Of a stretch of DNA of 64,000 bases, positions 1 to 9,375 are shown in pieces (the stretch's first letter is position 1; each line of letters opens with the position of its first letter). Origin of the DNA: Dechloromonas aromatica (nom. nud.) (GTDB lineage Bacteria > Pseudomonadota > Gammaproteobacteria > Burkholderiales > Rhodocyclaceae); contig JAFIHA010000036.1 of the NCBI GenBank assembly GCA_017848965.1, positions 50,408 through 114,407 on the forward strand, in the 5' to 3' direction. The notes beneath the pieces were generated by a model. It had not been told where the DNA came from, did no database searches, and saw only the letters and a program-made list of their open reading frames with translations. A program made the translations under genes and the position numbers.

Positions 1-1156
1 CTATATTCTGGATGGCGAACTGACCGTGGCCGATGTCTATCTCGCCGGTGCCTGGAAGACCATTCTGGTCGGTACTCAAGGACGCGGCGGTACAGGCGTA
101 TTCGCCCTCGACGTGACCGACCCGGCTGACATCAAGTTCCTCTGGGAAAAAACCAGCAGCGACAGCACCGCCTTGGGCAACAATCTGGGCAAACCGATCA
201 TTGCCCAGGTGGCGAGCGGCGACTGGCGCGTCATTCTCGGCAACGGCCCCAACAGCACCGGCGACAAGGCGCAATTGATCATGATCAAGCTTTCCGACGG
301 CAGCATATCGACGGTAGATACCGGCGTCGGCGAAAACAACGGTCTGTCCGGCGTCAATCTGTGGGATGCGGACAAGGACGGTTTCTTCGAAACAGCCTAT
401 GCCGGCGACCTGAAGGGGAACCTGTGGCGCTTCAAGGGACTCGGCGGGACGCCAAGCTTTGCCAAATTGTTCGCCACCCGCAATGCCCGCCCGATCACCG
501 CCATGCCGCTGATCGTACGCAATCAGAAAACCAACAAGACCTGGGTTTTCTTCGGTACCGGCCAAAATCTCAACAAGGTCGACCAGGAAAATCTGGATGT
601 CCAGAGTTGGTACGGCATGATGGACGACGGCAGCGAGGTCGCCAGCAACAAGTTGCGGGCTCGCGCAATCGGCACTTCCGGCACCATTGGTGCGCGTTCA
701 GCCAGAATACTGGAATCCGGTACGGAGGCGGAAATCATCAGCGCCGGACAACTCGGCTGGTACATTGACTTCCCCGCCAACGGCGAACGCATGATCACCC
801 CGAACAGCCTGCTGGGAGGTGCGCTCTTCGGCACGACCTACACACCGGACAACAGCGACACTTGCGCCCCTGATGGCAAGAGTTCGTTGTGGGCAATCAA
901 CCCGTTCAGTGGCGCGCGACTCAACCAGGGCATCTTCGACGTCAATGGCGACGGGGTCGTCAATGACTCGGACAAGGTTAACGGCGTTTTCCCGTCCGCG
1001 CTCGATGGACTCTCGCCGATCACCAGCGGACAGCCTCCCATCACGGTGGGCAAGGATGGAAAATTCTCCGTCCATCTCCCCGGCGAATCGATCGGTGGCA
1101 AACTTCCGGTCGGCGTATTGGGACGTCAATCCTGGCGTGAAATCATCGGACAATAA
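1..1156 (+). CDS. PilY1-like type IV pilus tip/assembly protein, C-terminal part (5' end outside window)
   Basis: The reading frame is already open at base 2, so only the C-terminal 384 or so residues are present. Blade-like repeats such as VFALDVTDP and YAGDLKGNLWRF are typical of the PilY1 beta-propeller. Two Asp-rich loops, around DADKDG (about 367-385) and DVNGDG (938-955), resemble EF-hand-type calcium sites; in Pseudomonas PilY1 such a loop controls pilus extension and retraction. The stop is 2 bases before a pilin gene, as expected at the end of a minor-pilin operon. The protein would act at the cell surface or pilus tip. The family call is firm; the exact role is inferred. Confidence 0.88.
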   Translation, partial: YILDGELTVADVYLAGAWKTILVGTQGRGGTGVFALDVTDPADIKFLWEKTSSDSTALGNNLGKPIIAQVASGDWRVILGNGPNSTGDKAQLIMIKLSDGSISTVDTGVGENNGLSGVNLWDADKDGFFETAYAGDLKGNLWRFKGLGGTPSFAKLFATRNARPITAMPLIVRNQKTNKTWVFFGTGQNLNKVDQENLDVQSWYGMMDDGSEVASNKLRARAIGTSGTIGARSARILESGTEAEIISAGQLGWYIDFPANGERMITPNSLLGGALFGTTYTPDNSDTCAPDGKSSLWAINPFSGARLNQGIFDVNGDGVVNDSDKVNGVFPSALDGLSPITSGQPPITVGKDGKFSVHLPGESIGGKLPVGVLGRQSWREIIGQ

Positions 1157-1158
1157 AC

Positions 1159-1590
1159 ATGAACCAAACCATTCACTTACAGAACAGGCTAGCCAAGGCC
1201 CATCACCTACGCGGCGACGGGGGATTCTCTCTGGTTGAACTCATGATCGTCGTCGCTGTCATCGGCATCCTTGCCAGTATTGCGGTGCCGAGCTATCAGG
1301 CCTATGTTCGGCAGAGCGTCCGTACCCAGGCTCAGGGATGCGTTTCACAGATTGCCCAGGCACTGGAAAGACGCTATTCCACCGCGCTCAGCTATGCGGG
1401 CGCGATGCCTGTAACGGGATGCACCACAGAAGGGGGATTGAACACGCGCTACACGATCACGGCCAACATTCAGGCGAGAAGCTATGTGCTGACTGCGACG
1501 CCATCGGGGGACCAAGTCAAGGACACTTGCGGCACGATGACCCTGAACAACCAGGCCACCAAAACAGCCGCCAAGACTGGTTGCTGGTAA
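1159..1590 (+). CDS. pilE: Type IV minor pilin (PilE/ComP-like prepilin)
   Basis: A 143-residue prepilin. After a 22-residue charged leader comes GG|FSLVELMIVV, the prepilin peptidase site, with Glu at mature position 5 and a hydrophobic helix that anchors the subunit in the inner membrane and pilus core. The C-terminal part has spaced cysteines ending in GCW, the disulfide-bounded D-region pattern of PilE-type minor pilins. It lies 2 bases after the PilY1-like gene, so the two are probably cotranscribed and the product sits in or primes the pilus. The symbol follows the usual betaproteobacterial naming; which minor pilin it is cannot be decided here. Confidence 0.85.
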   Translation: MNQTIHLQNRLAKAHHLRGDGGFSLVELMIVVAVIGILASIAVPSYQAYVRQSVRTQAQGCVSQIAQALERRYSTALSYAGAMPVTGCTTEGGLNTRYTITANIQARSYVLTATPSGDQVKDTCGTMTLNNQATKTAAKTGCW

Positions 1591-1638
1591 GCGGGGAAGC
1601 TACAATGTTCCGGGATTTTTTTCTGACCGGAAAGCAAC

Positions 1639-1869
1639 ATGCAAACCAAGAAATTCAACATCAACGAACTGACGCTCGAGGACATGCAACCGAAGCAGGC
1701 TTCTCGGCATGATCCCTCGAACGTCGGTCGCAAGTGTCTCAAATGCGAGCACATCCGGCTCGCTTCGGAAAGCCACATTCCGGCCTATGAGTGCCCGAAA
1801 TGCGGTGCTGTTTACGACAAGATCGAGCAACTGGTCAGCGCTCGTCCCATGGGCAAACTGGCACGCTGA
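1639..1869 (+). CDS. Small zinc-ribbon protein, 76 aa
   Basis: A short protein with two CxxC knuckles, CLKC near residue 33 and CPKC near residue 52, separated by a short spacer, which is the pattern of a structural zinc ribbon. No enzymatic domain or membrane segment is visible. It starts at ATG 48 bases after the pilin gene and is the last plus-strand gene before the convergent ispH operon. It could be a nucleic-acid-binding or metal-binding accessory protein. I do not recognise a function. Confidence 0.65.
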   Translation: MQTKKFNINELTLEDMQPKQASRHDPSNVGRKCLKCEHIRLASESHIPAYECPKCGAVYDKIEQLVSARPMGKLAR

Positions 1870-1906
1870 ACGACTGTCTGTCCATACTCCTGATCCCTCA
1901 GGGCCT

Positions 1907-2827
1907 TCAGGCAAGTTCTTTCGGCAGGGCGAACGAAACGCCTTCTTCCACGCCCTGCAACTGCCCCACCGCCGCGCCAGTTAGCTCGCCCAGGCGGTCA
2001 ACCACCTGCTGGACCAGGATTTCCGGCGCCGAGGCACCGGCGGTGACGCCGATGCGTTGCTTGCCGACCAGCCAGGCCTCGTGGATTTCTGCAGCGCTGT
2101 CGATCAGGTAGGCGTCAATCCCGCGGCCGGCGGCGACTTCCTTCAGGCGTCGGGAGTTCGAACTGTTCGGGCTGCCGACGACGACAACCAGATCGCATTG
2201 TTCGGCCAAAGCCTTGACCGCGTCCTGGCGGTTCTGCGTGGCGTAGCAGATGTCGTCCTTCTTCGGCCCCTGAATCGCGGGAAAACGCTGGCGCAGGGCG
2301 TCGATGACGCGACGGGCGTCGTCCATCGATAGCGTCGTCTGGGTCACGTAGGAAAGTTGTTCGGGCAGACGGACCTGCAGTTGCGCGACATCGTCGACGG
2401 TCTCGACCAGATACATGCCGCCGTCGCTCTGCCCCATCGTCCCTTCGACCTCGGGGTGGCCCTTGTGGCCGATCATGACAATCTCGCGCTCGCCCTTGCG
2501 CATGCGCCCGACTTCCAGGTGAACCTTGGTCACCAGCGGGCAGGTCGCGTCGAAAACCTTCAAGCCGCGCTGCTCGGCCTCCTCACGAACCGCCCGCGAA
2601 ACGCCGTGGGCGCTGAAGATCACCGTGCTGCCGGCCGGCGCCTCGGCGAGTTCCTCGATGAAGACGGCGCCCTTGGCGCGTAAGTCGTCGCAGACGAACT
2701 TGTTATGCACGACCTCGTGGCGGACGTAGATCGGCGCGCCGAAGCGCTCCAGCGCGCGCTCGACGATGGCGATGGCGCGTTCGACGCCGGCACAGAAGCC
2801 GCGAGGATTGGCAAGAATGACCTGCAT
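1907..2827 (-). CDS. ispH: 4-hydroxy-3-methylbut-2-enyl diphosphate reductase
   Basis: Last enzyme of the MEP pathway: reduces HMBPP to IPP and DMAPP using a [4Fe-4S] cluster. The 306 residues match the usual length. The three cluster cysteines are at about positions 12 (RGFCAGV), 96 (DATCPLV) and 194 (DDICYAT); His124 and Glu126 lie in [10 protein letters not shown]. The ATG overlaps the fkpB stop by one base (TAATG), so it is the last gene of the ribF-ileS-lspA-fkpB-ispH series. The earlier MEP enzyme Dxs is encoded at 19583-21439. Confidence 0.97.
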   Translation of the reverse strand: MQVILANPRGFCAGVERAIAIVERALERFGAPIYVRHEVVHNKFVCDDLRAKGAVFIEELAEAPAGSTVIFSAHGVSRAVREEAEQRGLKVFDATCPLVTKVHLEVGRMRKGEREIVMIGHKGHPEVEGTMGQSDGGMYLVETVDDVAQLQVRLPEQLSYVTQTTLSMDDARRVIDALRQRFPAIQGPKKDDICYATQNRQDAVKALAEQCDLVVVVGSPNSSNSRRLKEVAAGRGIDAYLIDSAAEIHEAWLVGKQRIGVTAGASAPEILVQQVVDRLGELTGAAVGQLQGVEEGVSFALPKELA

Positions 2828-3258
2828 TACATGATTCCGATGATTTTCACCTCGAAGCGGATCGGTTTGCCCGCCATCGGGTGATTGAAGTCGAACAGGG
2901 CGCTGGTTTCGTCGAGCTCGCGCAGGAAACCAGCGAAGGTCGCGCCGTTGGGCGCGGTGAATTCGACGACCGAATTCTCCTTGAGTTCCATGCCGGCGGG
3001 CAGTCCGTTACGGGCGATGCGCTCGACCAGGCGTTCGTTATGCACGCCGAAGGCCTGTTCCGGCTCCAGTTCGAACACGTAATGCTCGCCGGCGTTCAGA
3101 CCGAGCAGCACGTTTTCGAGGTTCTCGGCGAGCTGGCCGCTGCCCATCTGCAAGGTCGCCGGGCTCATGTCGAAGGTGGACAGGAATTCCTCGCCATCCA
3201 GGGCGGTGACGCGGTAATGCAGGGTCAGGTAGCTGTCGGAGCGGACGGTGGTGCTCAT
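2827..3258 (-). CDS. fkpB: FKBP-type peptidyl-prolyl isomerase, SlpA type
   Basis: A peptidyl-prolyl cis-trans isomerase and chaperone of the SlyD/SlpA group. Residues such as [24 protein letters not shown] and the inserted-flap region with HNERLVERI fit this group. The start is taken at the ATG overlapping the lspA stop (ATGA); a longer open frame upstream lies inside lspA and is not conserved-looking. The product is 143 aa, close to the usual 145-150. Position between lspA and ispH is the classical arrangement in Gram-negative bacteria. Cytoplasmic. Confidence 0.92.
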   Translation of the reverse strand: MSTTVRSDSYLTLHYRVTALDGEEFLSTFDMSPATLQMGSGQLAENLENVLLGLNAGEHYVFELEPEQAFGVHNERLVERIARNGLPAGMELKENSVVEFTAPNGATFAGFLRELDETSALFDFNHPMAGKPIRFEVKIIGIM

Positions 3259-3734
3259 GCCTTGTCTTTCTGTTCTTTGTGGGTCAGCGTAGCGACGATC
3301 AGCAGCAGCGCACCGACGCTGATTGCCGAATCGGCGACGTTGAACGCAGGCCAATAGTAGCCAGCGGCGTGCCATTGGATGAAATCGACGACGGCGCCAA
3401 AGCGCACGCGGTCGATGACGTTACCGAGCGCCCCACCCATCACCAGGGTCAGCGCCAGCGCCATCAGTTTTTGTTCCGGGTGTTTCTTCAGCTCAAAGGC
3501 GATCCAGCCGGAAACGCCGAGCGCCAGTACGGTGAAGAACCAGCGCTGCCAACCCGGCTGGTCGGCGAGAAAGCTGAACGCCGCCCCCGGGTTGAAAGTC
3601 AGCACCCAGTTCCAGAACGGCGCGACGTAGATCGTTTCGCCAAAGCTCAGCGTATTGAGCACGACCCACTTGGCGAGCTGATCGAGAACGACGATCAGCG
3701 CCGCCAGCGCATACCAGTGCTGCGCCTTAGGCAT
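3255..3734 (-). CDS. lspA: Lipoprotein signal peptidase (signal peptidase II)
   Basis: Inner-membrane aspartyl protease that cleaves signal peptides of diacylated prolipoproteins. The 159-residue protein has four hydrophobic segments. The catalytic Asp pair is seen at about D117 (AVVDFIQWH) and D135 (FNVADSAIS), preceded by [10 protein letters not shown]. It overlaps the end of ileS by 8 bases upstream and the fkpB ATG by 4 bases downstream, so it is translated within the operon. Confidence 0.97.
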   Translation of the reverse strand: MPKAQHWYALAALIVVLDQLAKWVVLNTLSFGETIYVAPFWNWVLTFNPGAAFSFLADQPGWQRWFFTVLALGVSGWIAFELKKHPEQKLMALALTLVMGGALGNVIDRVRFGAVVDFIQWHAAGYYWPAFNVADSAISVGALLLIVATLTHKEQKDKA

Positions 3735-6549
3735 GCGTGCGCACCTCGCCGTCGCCGTGCAGGTTGCTGACGCAGCGCCCGCACAGACCGGGATGCGCCA
3801 GATCGGCGCCGACGTCTTCGCGCACGTGCCAGCAGCGTTCGCACTTGGCGTGGGCCAGCGGCGTGGCAGTCACCGATTCCTCGGCGGATTCGATCAGCGT
3901 GGTCGCCGAGCAGATGAAGACGAACTTCAGGTCGTCGCCCAGCGCCGACAGCGCCGCGAACTTGTCGCCGGCACAGCGGATTTCGACTGCCGCCTGCAGC
4001 GCGGCACCAATCTCGCCGGCCTCGCGACGGGCCTCCAGCGCCTTGGTGACGTCGTTGCGCACTTCGCGAACGATCGCCCACTTGGCCAGCAGCTCGGCCT
4101 CGCCAGGCTGTTCCGGCAGCTCATGCCACTGCTGGAACATCACCGAATCGTCCTCGTCACCGCTCAGCACGGCCCAGACTTCCTCGGCGGTAAACGAGGT
4201 GATCGGCGCCAGCAGGCGGACGAAGGCCTGGGTGATGTGCCACAGCGCCGATTGCGCCGAACGCCGGGCGAGCGACTGCGGCGCCGTCGTGTATAGGCGA
4301 TCCTTGAGGATGTCGAGGTAGAAGCCGCCGAGGTCTTCCGAGCAGAAGGTCTGCAGCGCCTGGACCACGCGGTGGAACTCGTAGCGATCATAATCGGCGC
4401 GCGCGCCATCCTGCAGAGCGCGAGTCAGTGCCAGCGCATAGCGGTCGATCTCCAGCCAGTTATCGACTGGCAGCATTGCGTTCGACGCGTCGAAATCGGA
4501 AATATTGGCGAGCAGGAAGCGCAGCGTGTTGCGGATGCGGCGGTAGCCTTCGACGACACGCGCCAGGATTTCCTTGGACATCGCCAGTTCGCCCGAATAA
4601 TCGGTCGACGCAACCCACAGGCGCAGGATATCGGCGCCCATCTTGTCGGTGACTTCTTCCGGCAGAATGGTGTTGCCGAGCGACTTGCTCATCTTGCGCC
4701 CCTGCTGGTCGACGGTGAAACCGTGCGTCAGCAGCGCCTTGTACGGCGGATGACCGTCGATCGCCGCGCCGGTAAGCAGCGACGAATGGAACCAGCCGCG
4801 ATGCTGGTCGGAGCCTTCCAGGTAGAGGTCGGCACGCGGACCGCTGGCATGGCCGTCGTTGTGCGAACCGCGCAGCACATGCCAGTGCGTCGTGCCGGAA
4901 TCGAACCAGACGTCGAGCGTATCGCTGATCTTCTCGTACTGCTCGGCTTCCGCCCCCAGCAGTTCGGCGGCGTCGAGCTTGAACCAGGCTTCGATGCCTT
5001 CCTTTTCCACGCGCTTGGCCACTTCTTCCATCAGCTCGACGGTACGCGGATGCAGTTCGCCGGTTTCCCGGTGCATGAAGAAGGGAATCGGCACACCCCA
5101 GTTGCGCTGGCGCGAGATGCACCAGTCCGGCCGGTTGGCGATCATGTTGTGCAGGCGCGGCTTGCCCCAGCCAGGATAGAACTCGGTCGCCTCGACGCCG
5201 CGCAGAGCGATCTCGCGCAAGGTCTCCCCTTCCCCGCCGTGCCCGGCTTGTGCCGGTTGGCTGGCCACCCTGTCCATGCCGACGAACCACTGCGCCGTGG
5301 CGCGGTAGATCACCGGTGTCTTGTGCCGCCAGCAGTGCATGTAGCTGTGGCTGATATTGCCGTGCGAGAGCAGGCAGCCGACTTCGGTCAGCTTGTCGCA
5401 GACCGCCTGATTGGCCTTCCAGATCGACATGCCGCCAAAGAAAGGCAGGTCGTCTACATAAACGCCATCGCCCTTGACGATGGAAAGAATCTCGTCGTTG
5501 CCGCGCCCGTAAGCGAGCCAGGTATTGAAGTCATCGACGCCGTGCGCCGGCGCGCTATGCACGACGCCGGTACCGGCATCCAGCCCGACGTAGTCGGCGA
5601 GATAGACCGGCGACTCGCGATCGTACAGCGGGTGGCGGAAGCGCAGCCCTGCCAGCGCCTTGCCCTGCACGGTGGCCAACACGCTGCCTTGCAGGTCGTA
5701 GCGTTGCAGCGAGGCTTCAAGCAGTTCGGCGGCCAGCACCAGCAGCCGCTCGCCGGTATCGACCAGCGCATAGTCATGTTCGGGATGGATGTTCAGCGCC
5801 TGGTTGGCCGGAATGGTCCACGGCGTCGTCGTCCAGATCACCGCGAACGCCGGTTTCGTCAACACCGGCTGGCCGAAGGCAGCCGCCAGTTTTTGCCCGT
5901 CGGCGGCGTCGACCGGAAAGGCCACGTCGATGGTCGGCGATTTCTTGTCGGCATACTCGACTTCCGCCTCGGCCAGCGCCGAACCGCAGTCAAAACACCA
6001 GTTCACCGGCTTCAGGCCCTTGAATACGTAGCCTTTCCTGACGATTTCGGCCAGCGCCCGGATTTCGCCGGCTTCGTTGGCAAAGTTCATCGTCAGGTAG
6101 GGATTGTCCCATTCCCCCAGCACGCCGAGACGGATGAAACCGGCCTTCTGGATTTCGATCTGTTCGGCCGCGTAGGCACGGCACAGTTCGCGCACCTTGT
6201 CGGCGGGCAGGTTCTTGCCGTGCGTCACCTCGACCTTGTGCTCGATCGGCAGACCGTGGCAATCCCAGCCGGGCACGTAAGGCGCATCGAAGCCGGCCAG
6301 CGTCTTCGAACGGACGATGATGTCCTTGAGAATCTTGTTCAGCGCGTGGCCCAGATGCAGGCTGCCGTTGGCATACGGCGGGCCGTCGTGCAGGATGAAC
6401 TTCGGCCGCCCGGCAGAAATCTCGCGAATCCGCCGGTAAAGCTGCTTCTCTTGCCAGCGTGCCACCCACTTCGGCTCGCGCTTGGGCAGGTCGCCGCGCA
6501 TCGGGAACGGGGTATCGGGAAGATTCAGGGTGTCTTTGTAATCAGCCAT
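3727..6549 (-). CDS. ileS: Isoleucyl-tRNA synthetase
   Basis: Class I synthetase of about 940 residues that charges tRNA-Ile. It shows the HIGH motif as HLGH at about residues 65-68, KMSKS near residue 600, and a C-terminal zinc finger of two CxxC pairs in the last 35 residues. I chose ATG at 6549 because a GGTGAG ribosome site sits about 8 bases upstream and the N-terminus [13 protein letters not shown] is the usual one. A GTG at 6561 overlapping the ribF stop (GTGA) is the alternative and adds four residues. Confidence 0.96.
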   Translation of the reverse strand: MADYKDTLNLPDTPFPMRGDLPKREPKWVARWQEKQLYRRIREISAGRPKFILHDGPPYANGSLHLGHALNKILKDIIVRSKTLAGFDAPYVPGWDCHGLPIEHKVEVTHGKNLPADKVRELCRAYAAEQIEIQKAGFIRLGVLGEWDNPYLTMNFANEAGEIRALAEIVRKGYVFKGLKPVNWCFDCGSALAEAEVEYADKKSPTIDVAFPVDAADGQKLAAAFGQPVLTKPAFAVIWTTTPWTIPANQALNIHPEHDYALVDTGERLLVLAAELLEASLQRYDLQGSVLATVQGKALAGLRFRHPLYDRESPVYLADYVGLDAGTGVVHSAPAHGVDDFNTWLAYGRGNDEILSIVKGDGVYVDDLPFFGGMSIWKANQAVCDKLTEVGCLLSHGNISHSYMHCWRHKTPVIYRATAQWFVGMDRVASQPAQAGHGGEGETLREIALRGVEATEFYPGWGKPRLHNMIANRPDWCISRQRNWGVPIPFFMHRETGELHPRTVELMEEVAKRVEKEGIEAWFKLDAAELLGAEAEQYEKISDTLDVWFDSGTTHWHVLRGSHNDGHASGPRADLYLEGSDQHRGWFHSSLLTGAAIDGHPPYKALLTHGFTVDQQGRKMSKSLGNTILPEEVTDKMGADILRLWVASTDYSGELAMSKEILARVVEGYRRIRNTLRFLLANISDFDASNAMLPVDNWLEIDRYALALTRALQDGARADYDRYEFHRVVQALQTFCSEDLGGFYLDILKDRLYTTAPQSLARRSAQSALWHITQAFVRLLAPITSFTAEEVWAVLSGDEDDSVMFQQWHELPEQPGEAELLAKWAIVREVRNDVTKALEARREAGEIGAALQAAVEIRCAGDKFAALSALGDDLKFVFICSATTLIESAEESVTATPLAHAKCERCWHVREDVGADLAHPGLCGRCVSNLHGDGEVRTHA

Positions 6550-6557
6550 TTGCTTGC

Positions 6558-7478
6558 TCACCGCTTGAAGAAGGCCCGCGCCGCCGCGGCATCGGCCGCG
6601 ATCTGCGCCTTGAGGGCATCGAAATTGGGAAAACGTTGCTCGTCGCGCAGTTTATGCACGAAACGAACCGAAATATGCGCGCCGTAGATGTCGCGATCGA
6701 AATCGAACAGATGGACTTCGAGCAGCGGTCGCGTGCCACCGAGCGTCGGCCGGATGCCGAGGTTGGCAACGCCGGGCAGCGGCGTCTCGCCGAGGCCGCC
6801 GACCTCGACCGCAAAAACGCCGGTCATCGGCAGCGGGTTGTGCTTGATGCGCAGGTTGGCGGTGGCGAAACCGAGCTGGCGGCCGAGCTTCTGGCCGTGA
6901 ACCACCTGGCCGTCCATCATGTACGGGCGGCCGAGCAACTTCGCCGCGTGCGCCATGTCGCCAGCAGCCAGCGCCCGGCGCACGCCGGAACTGGAGACTC
7001 TTTCAGCATCGACAACAACGCTGGCCATCGCTTCGACGGCAAAGCCATGACGTTCGCCAGCAGCCTGCAGCAAGGCGAAATCGCCGACACGCCCCCTGCC
7101 GAAACGGAAATCGTCGCCGATCACGAGATGCCGGACGCGCAGGGCATGCACCAGAACATCGTCGATGAAGGCTTGCGCCCCCAGCGCCGCGAAAGCGCGG
7201 TTGAAGGGGCAGATCATCGCTTGCGCCACGCCGCTGGCGGCGAGCAGTTCGAGCTTTTCGCGGAAGGTGCTGAGGCGGGCCGGTGCCGAATCGGGCGCGA
7301 AGAACTCGCGCGGATGCGGCTCGAAGCTCAATACCGTCGGCACCAGCGAGCGCTCTCCGGCCACCTCGGCCAGACGGCCGATCAGCGCGGCGTGGCCACG
7401 ATGCACGCCATCGAAATTGCCGATGGCCAGTGCGACCGGTGCCGGAACAGGACGAGAATAACCGCGAAAAACGCGCAT
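6558..7478 (-). CDS. ribF: Bifunctional riboflavin kinase/FAD synthetase
   Basis: Phosphorylates riboflavin to FMN and adenylates FMN to FAD. The N-terminal nucleotidyltransferase has [11 protein letters not shown] near residues 19-29; the C-terminal flavokinase contains [19 protein letters not shown] and [10 protein letters not shown]. The 306-residue length is standard. The start is ATG at 7478 (MRVFRGY); an upstream extension runs into the promoter region. First gene of the minus-strand operon leading to ileS, the usual ribF-ileS-lspA order. Confidence 0.95.
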   Translation of the reverse strand: MRVFRGYSRPVPAPVALAIGNFDGVHRGHAALIGRLAEVAGERSLVPTVLSFEPHPREFFAPDSAPARLSTFREKLELLAASGVAQAMICPFNRAFAALGAQAFIDDVLVHALRVRHLVIGDDFRFGRGRVGDFALLQAAGERHGFAVEAMASVVVDAERVSSSGVRRALAAGDMAHAAKLLGRPYMMDGQVVHGQKLGRQLGFATANLRIKHNPLPMTGVFAVEVGGLGETPLPGVANLGIRPTLGGTRPLLEVHLFDFDRDIYGAHISVRFVHKLRDEQRFPNFDALKAQIAADAAAARAFFKR

Positions 7479-7502
7479 CGGATGCTGCTGCAAAAAAGCG
7501 CG

Positions 7503-7508
7503 ATTATA
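7503..7508 (-). promoter_or_regulatory. Candidate -10 box for the ribF operon
   Basis: A perfect TATAAT on the minus strand, 24 bases before the ribF ATG, in the divergent gap between ribF and the GGDEF gene. No clear -35 was found at 16-18 bases. Confidence 0.45.
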
Positions 7509-7573
7509 CCGGGGCGCCCTGAAGTTCCGGCCAAATCCACGAAAAAACAGCCCCTTGCCGCAGAGGCCGCCGC

Positions 7574-7579
7574 TATAAT
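7574..7579 (+). promoter_or_regulatory. Candidate -10 box for the GGDEF gene at 7604
   Basis: A perfect TATAAT on the plus strand, 24 bases before the first ATG of the GGDEF gene. A TTGCCG hexamer lies upstream but at a short 13-base spacing, so the -35 is doubtful. Confidence 0.4.
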
Positions 7580-7603
7580 CTGGCAAAATCGACAAGCCAT
7601 CCC

Positions 7604-8650
7604 ATGATGCTCAGCCTGATCAACCATGTTCTTCGCATTTCGGCGCGCCGCGACCGTACCGAAATCAACTCGGCAATGGTCGACGCACTGAAGGAGCTGT
7701 TTTCCCCACGCCGGCTGACCATTTATCGCTGCTATTCCAGCAAACGCAAGACCATTGTCTTCGCCTGCGCCGGCTATGGCCCGCAAGGGCAGTTCCTGCG
7801 CAACGCCTACCTGCCCGAAGCACGCTTCTGCCAGCCGATCGAACGCGACCCGCTGCTCCGACAATGCCGGCGCGAACTCTCCGCCGTCCTCGAACCCATG
7901 GGCGACGGTTCGCATCGGGTGATCTTCCCGATATTGCGCCTTGATGAACCGATCTACTTCATTGATCTGGTGATGGAAGAGGATTTTTCCGCCGACCTGC
8001 GCGTCACCCTGATGGGACTGGTTGAGTATTTCGGCAACCACATCGGCCTCCTCGACTACGGCGAGGCCGACACGCTGACCGGCCTGGCCAGCCGCAAGAC
8101 TTTCGACAAGCACCTGTTCGAACTGCTCGGTCTGGCCGCTTCCGACCACATGCTCGGCAACGCGCCGCAACCTGCCCGGCGCAACGAACAAGCGGACAGC
8201 AACCACTGGCTGGCAGTCTGCGACATCGACCATTTCAAGCGGGTCAATGACAGCTACGGCCACCTGATCGGTGACGAGGTGTTGATCATGGTGTCGCAGG
8301 TGATGCGGCAGAGTTTTCGTTTCGACGACCAGTTGTTCCGCTTCGGCGGCGAGGAATTCATCGCCCTGCTGCAGCCGACCAACCGCCAGTCGGCCGCGGC
8401 AACCCTGGAGCGCTTCCGCCACGACGTCGAGCAGACGGTTTTCAGCCGCGTCGGCCACGTCACCGTCAGCATCGGCTTCAGCCGCCTGCTGCTCAGTGAC
8501 ACCCCGAGCGACGTCATCGAACGCGCCGACGAGGCGCTTTACTATGCCAAGCGCAACGGCCGCAACCAGCTTGCCTGCTACGAGCAGTTGATCGAAGACG
8601 GGCGGCTGGCCGCCCGCGAAATCGCCAAGGGCGAAGTCGAACTCTTCTGA
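7604..8650 (+). CDS. Diguanylate cyclase with N-terminal GAF-like region
   Basis: A 348-residue predicted diguanylate cyclase that would make cyclic di-GMP. The C-terminal half carries CDIDHFKRVNDSYGH and the active-site motif RFGGEEF, followed by the conserved ADEALYYAKRNGRN end. No RxxD inhibitory site is obvious just before the GGEEF. The N-terminal 150 residues have no membrane segment and look like a GAF-type sensory region, judged by style only. Two adjacent ATG codons (7604, 7607) are possible starts. The 3' end overlaps the convergent gene 8578-9375 by 73 bases. Confidence 0.88.
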   Translation: MMLSLINHVLRISARRDRTEINSAMVDALKELFSPRRLTIYRCYSSKRKTIVFACAGYGPQGQFLRNAYLPEARFCQPIERDPLLRQCRRELSAVLEPMGDGSHRVIFPILRLDEPIYFIDLVMEEDFSADLRVTLMGLVEYFGNHIGLLDYGEADTLTGLASRKTFDKHLFELLGLAASDHMLGNAPQPARRNEQADSNHWLAVCDIDHFKRVNDSYGHLIGDEVLIMVSQVMRQSFRFDDQLFRFGGEEFIALLQPTNRQSAAATLERFRHDVEQTVFSRVGHVTVSIGFSRLLLSDTPSDVIERADEALYYAKRNGRNQLACYEQLIEDGRLAAREIAKGEVELF

Positions 8651-9375
8651 GGCCTCAGCGGCGGCCAGCGGCGGCCAGCGGCGAGCAAGGCGCTGGCCGC
8701 GCTGATCCGCTCGCCGAGCGGCACGGAAGCGTCGTTCATCACCGCCAGCAGGAAAGCCGCCGGATCGGCAAAATGTCCGGCCAAGGGCAAAGCACCTGCA
8801 GCCGGCGCCTGAACCGGTGTCGGCAGTTGGGCCATTGCCTTGGCCAACTGCCGGTCGTCGATCGCCCTCAAGCCGGCCAGCATTTCCACCTGGCGTTCCG
8901 GATTGGGCGGAAACTCCAGACCCGGCTCGCTGACGAACATGCTGCCCATGCCGGGGTCGATGAAGGCCGACCAGCGCTCGACACCGGCGTCGAACGCTGG
9001 CACCAACGGCACTGCTTCAACCCCGCTCAACGGATGACAGCGCACCCGCTCGGCCGGCAGATCGCTCAGGCAAGCTGCCCGCAGGCCATCGTAAAACGCG
9101 GCCAGTTGCGGCAGTGGCCGCGGTGTTGCGAAAGCCAGCCAGAGCGTGAACGCGCCGCCGACGGACACCGACAGCGCTGGCTGCGGCAAGGCCAGCTCGT
9201 CGGCGAGATAACTCAGGGTTGCACCAACGCTCGGCCAGTCGCTGGCCTGCGGGAATTCGATGAGCAAGGCGCGGGCCGTGCCAGCGGCGTCAAGCAGCGG
9301 CAGTTGCGCGGCATCGCCAGCGATATCGGCAGCCGTGTAAAGACGGCGCAGTTCAGTGAGCGGCGCGGCCTGCAT
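8578..9375 (-). CDS. Conserved hypothetical protein downstream of amiC, probably with a frameshifted C-terminus
   Basis: A 265-residue protein without recognisable motif or signal peptide. Its ATG overlaps the amiC stop by one base (TGATG), so it is cotranscribed with tsaE-amiC. The last 28 or so residues are serine/arginine-rich and unlike the rest. They are read through a 10-base tandem repeat (8661-8680) and into the end of the convergent GGDEF gene. Removing one repeat unit places a TGA right after ALLAAGRR, at about 8655-8657, just clear of the GGDEF stop. The likely original end is therefore about 8655. Function unknown. Confidence 0.6.
   Translation of the reverse strand: MQAAPLTELRRLYTAADIAGDAAQLPLLDAAGTARALLIEFPQASDWPSVGATLSYLADELALPQPALSVSVGGAFTLWLAFATPRPLPQLAAFYDGLRAACLSDLPAERVRCHPLSGVEAVPLVPAFDAGVERWSAFIDPGMGSMFVSEPGLEFPPNPERQVEMLAGLRAIDDRQLAKAMAQLPTPVQAPAAGALPLAGHFADPAAFLLAVMNDASVPLGERISAASALLAAGRRWPPLRPQKSSTSPLAISRAASRPSSINCS
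8661..8680. repeat. 10-bp tandem duplication
   Basis: The unit GCGGCCAGCG occurs twice in direct succession (8661-8670, 8671-8680), with partial homology on both sides. Ten bases is not a multiple of three, so gain or loss of a unit changes the frame of the minus-strand gene that crosses it. Confidence 0.85.

Noticed and set aside
4372-6687. Long plus-strand open frame opposite ileS
   Set aside because: ileS is clear on the minus strand with HIGH, KMSKS and zinc motifs; the antisense frame has no motif.
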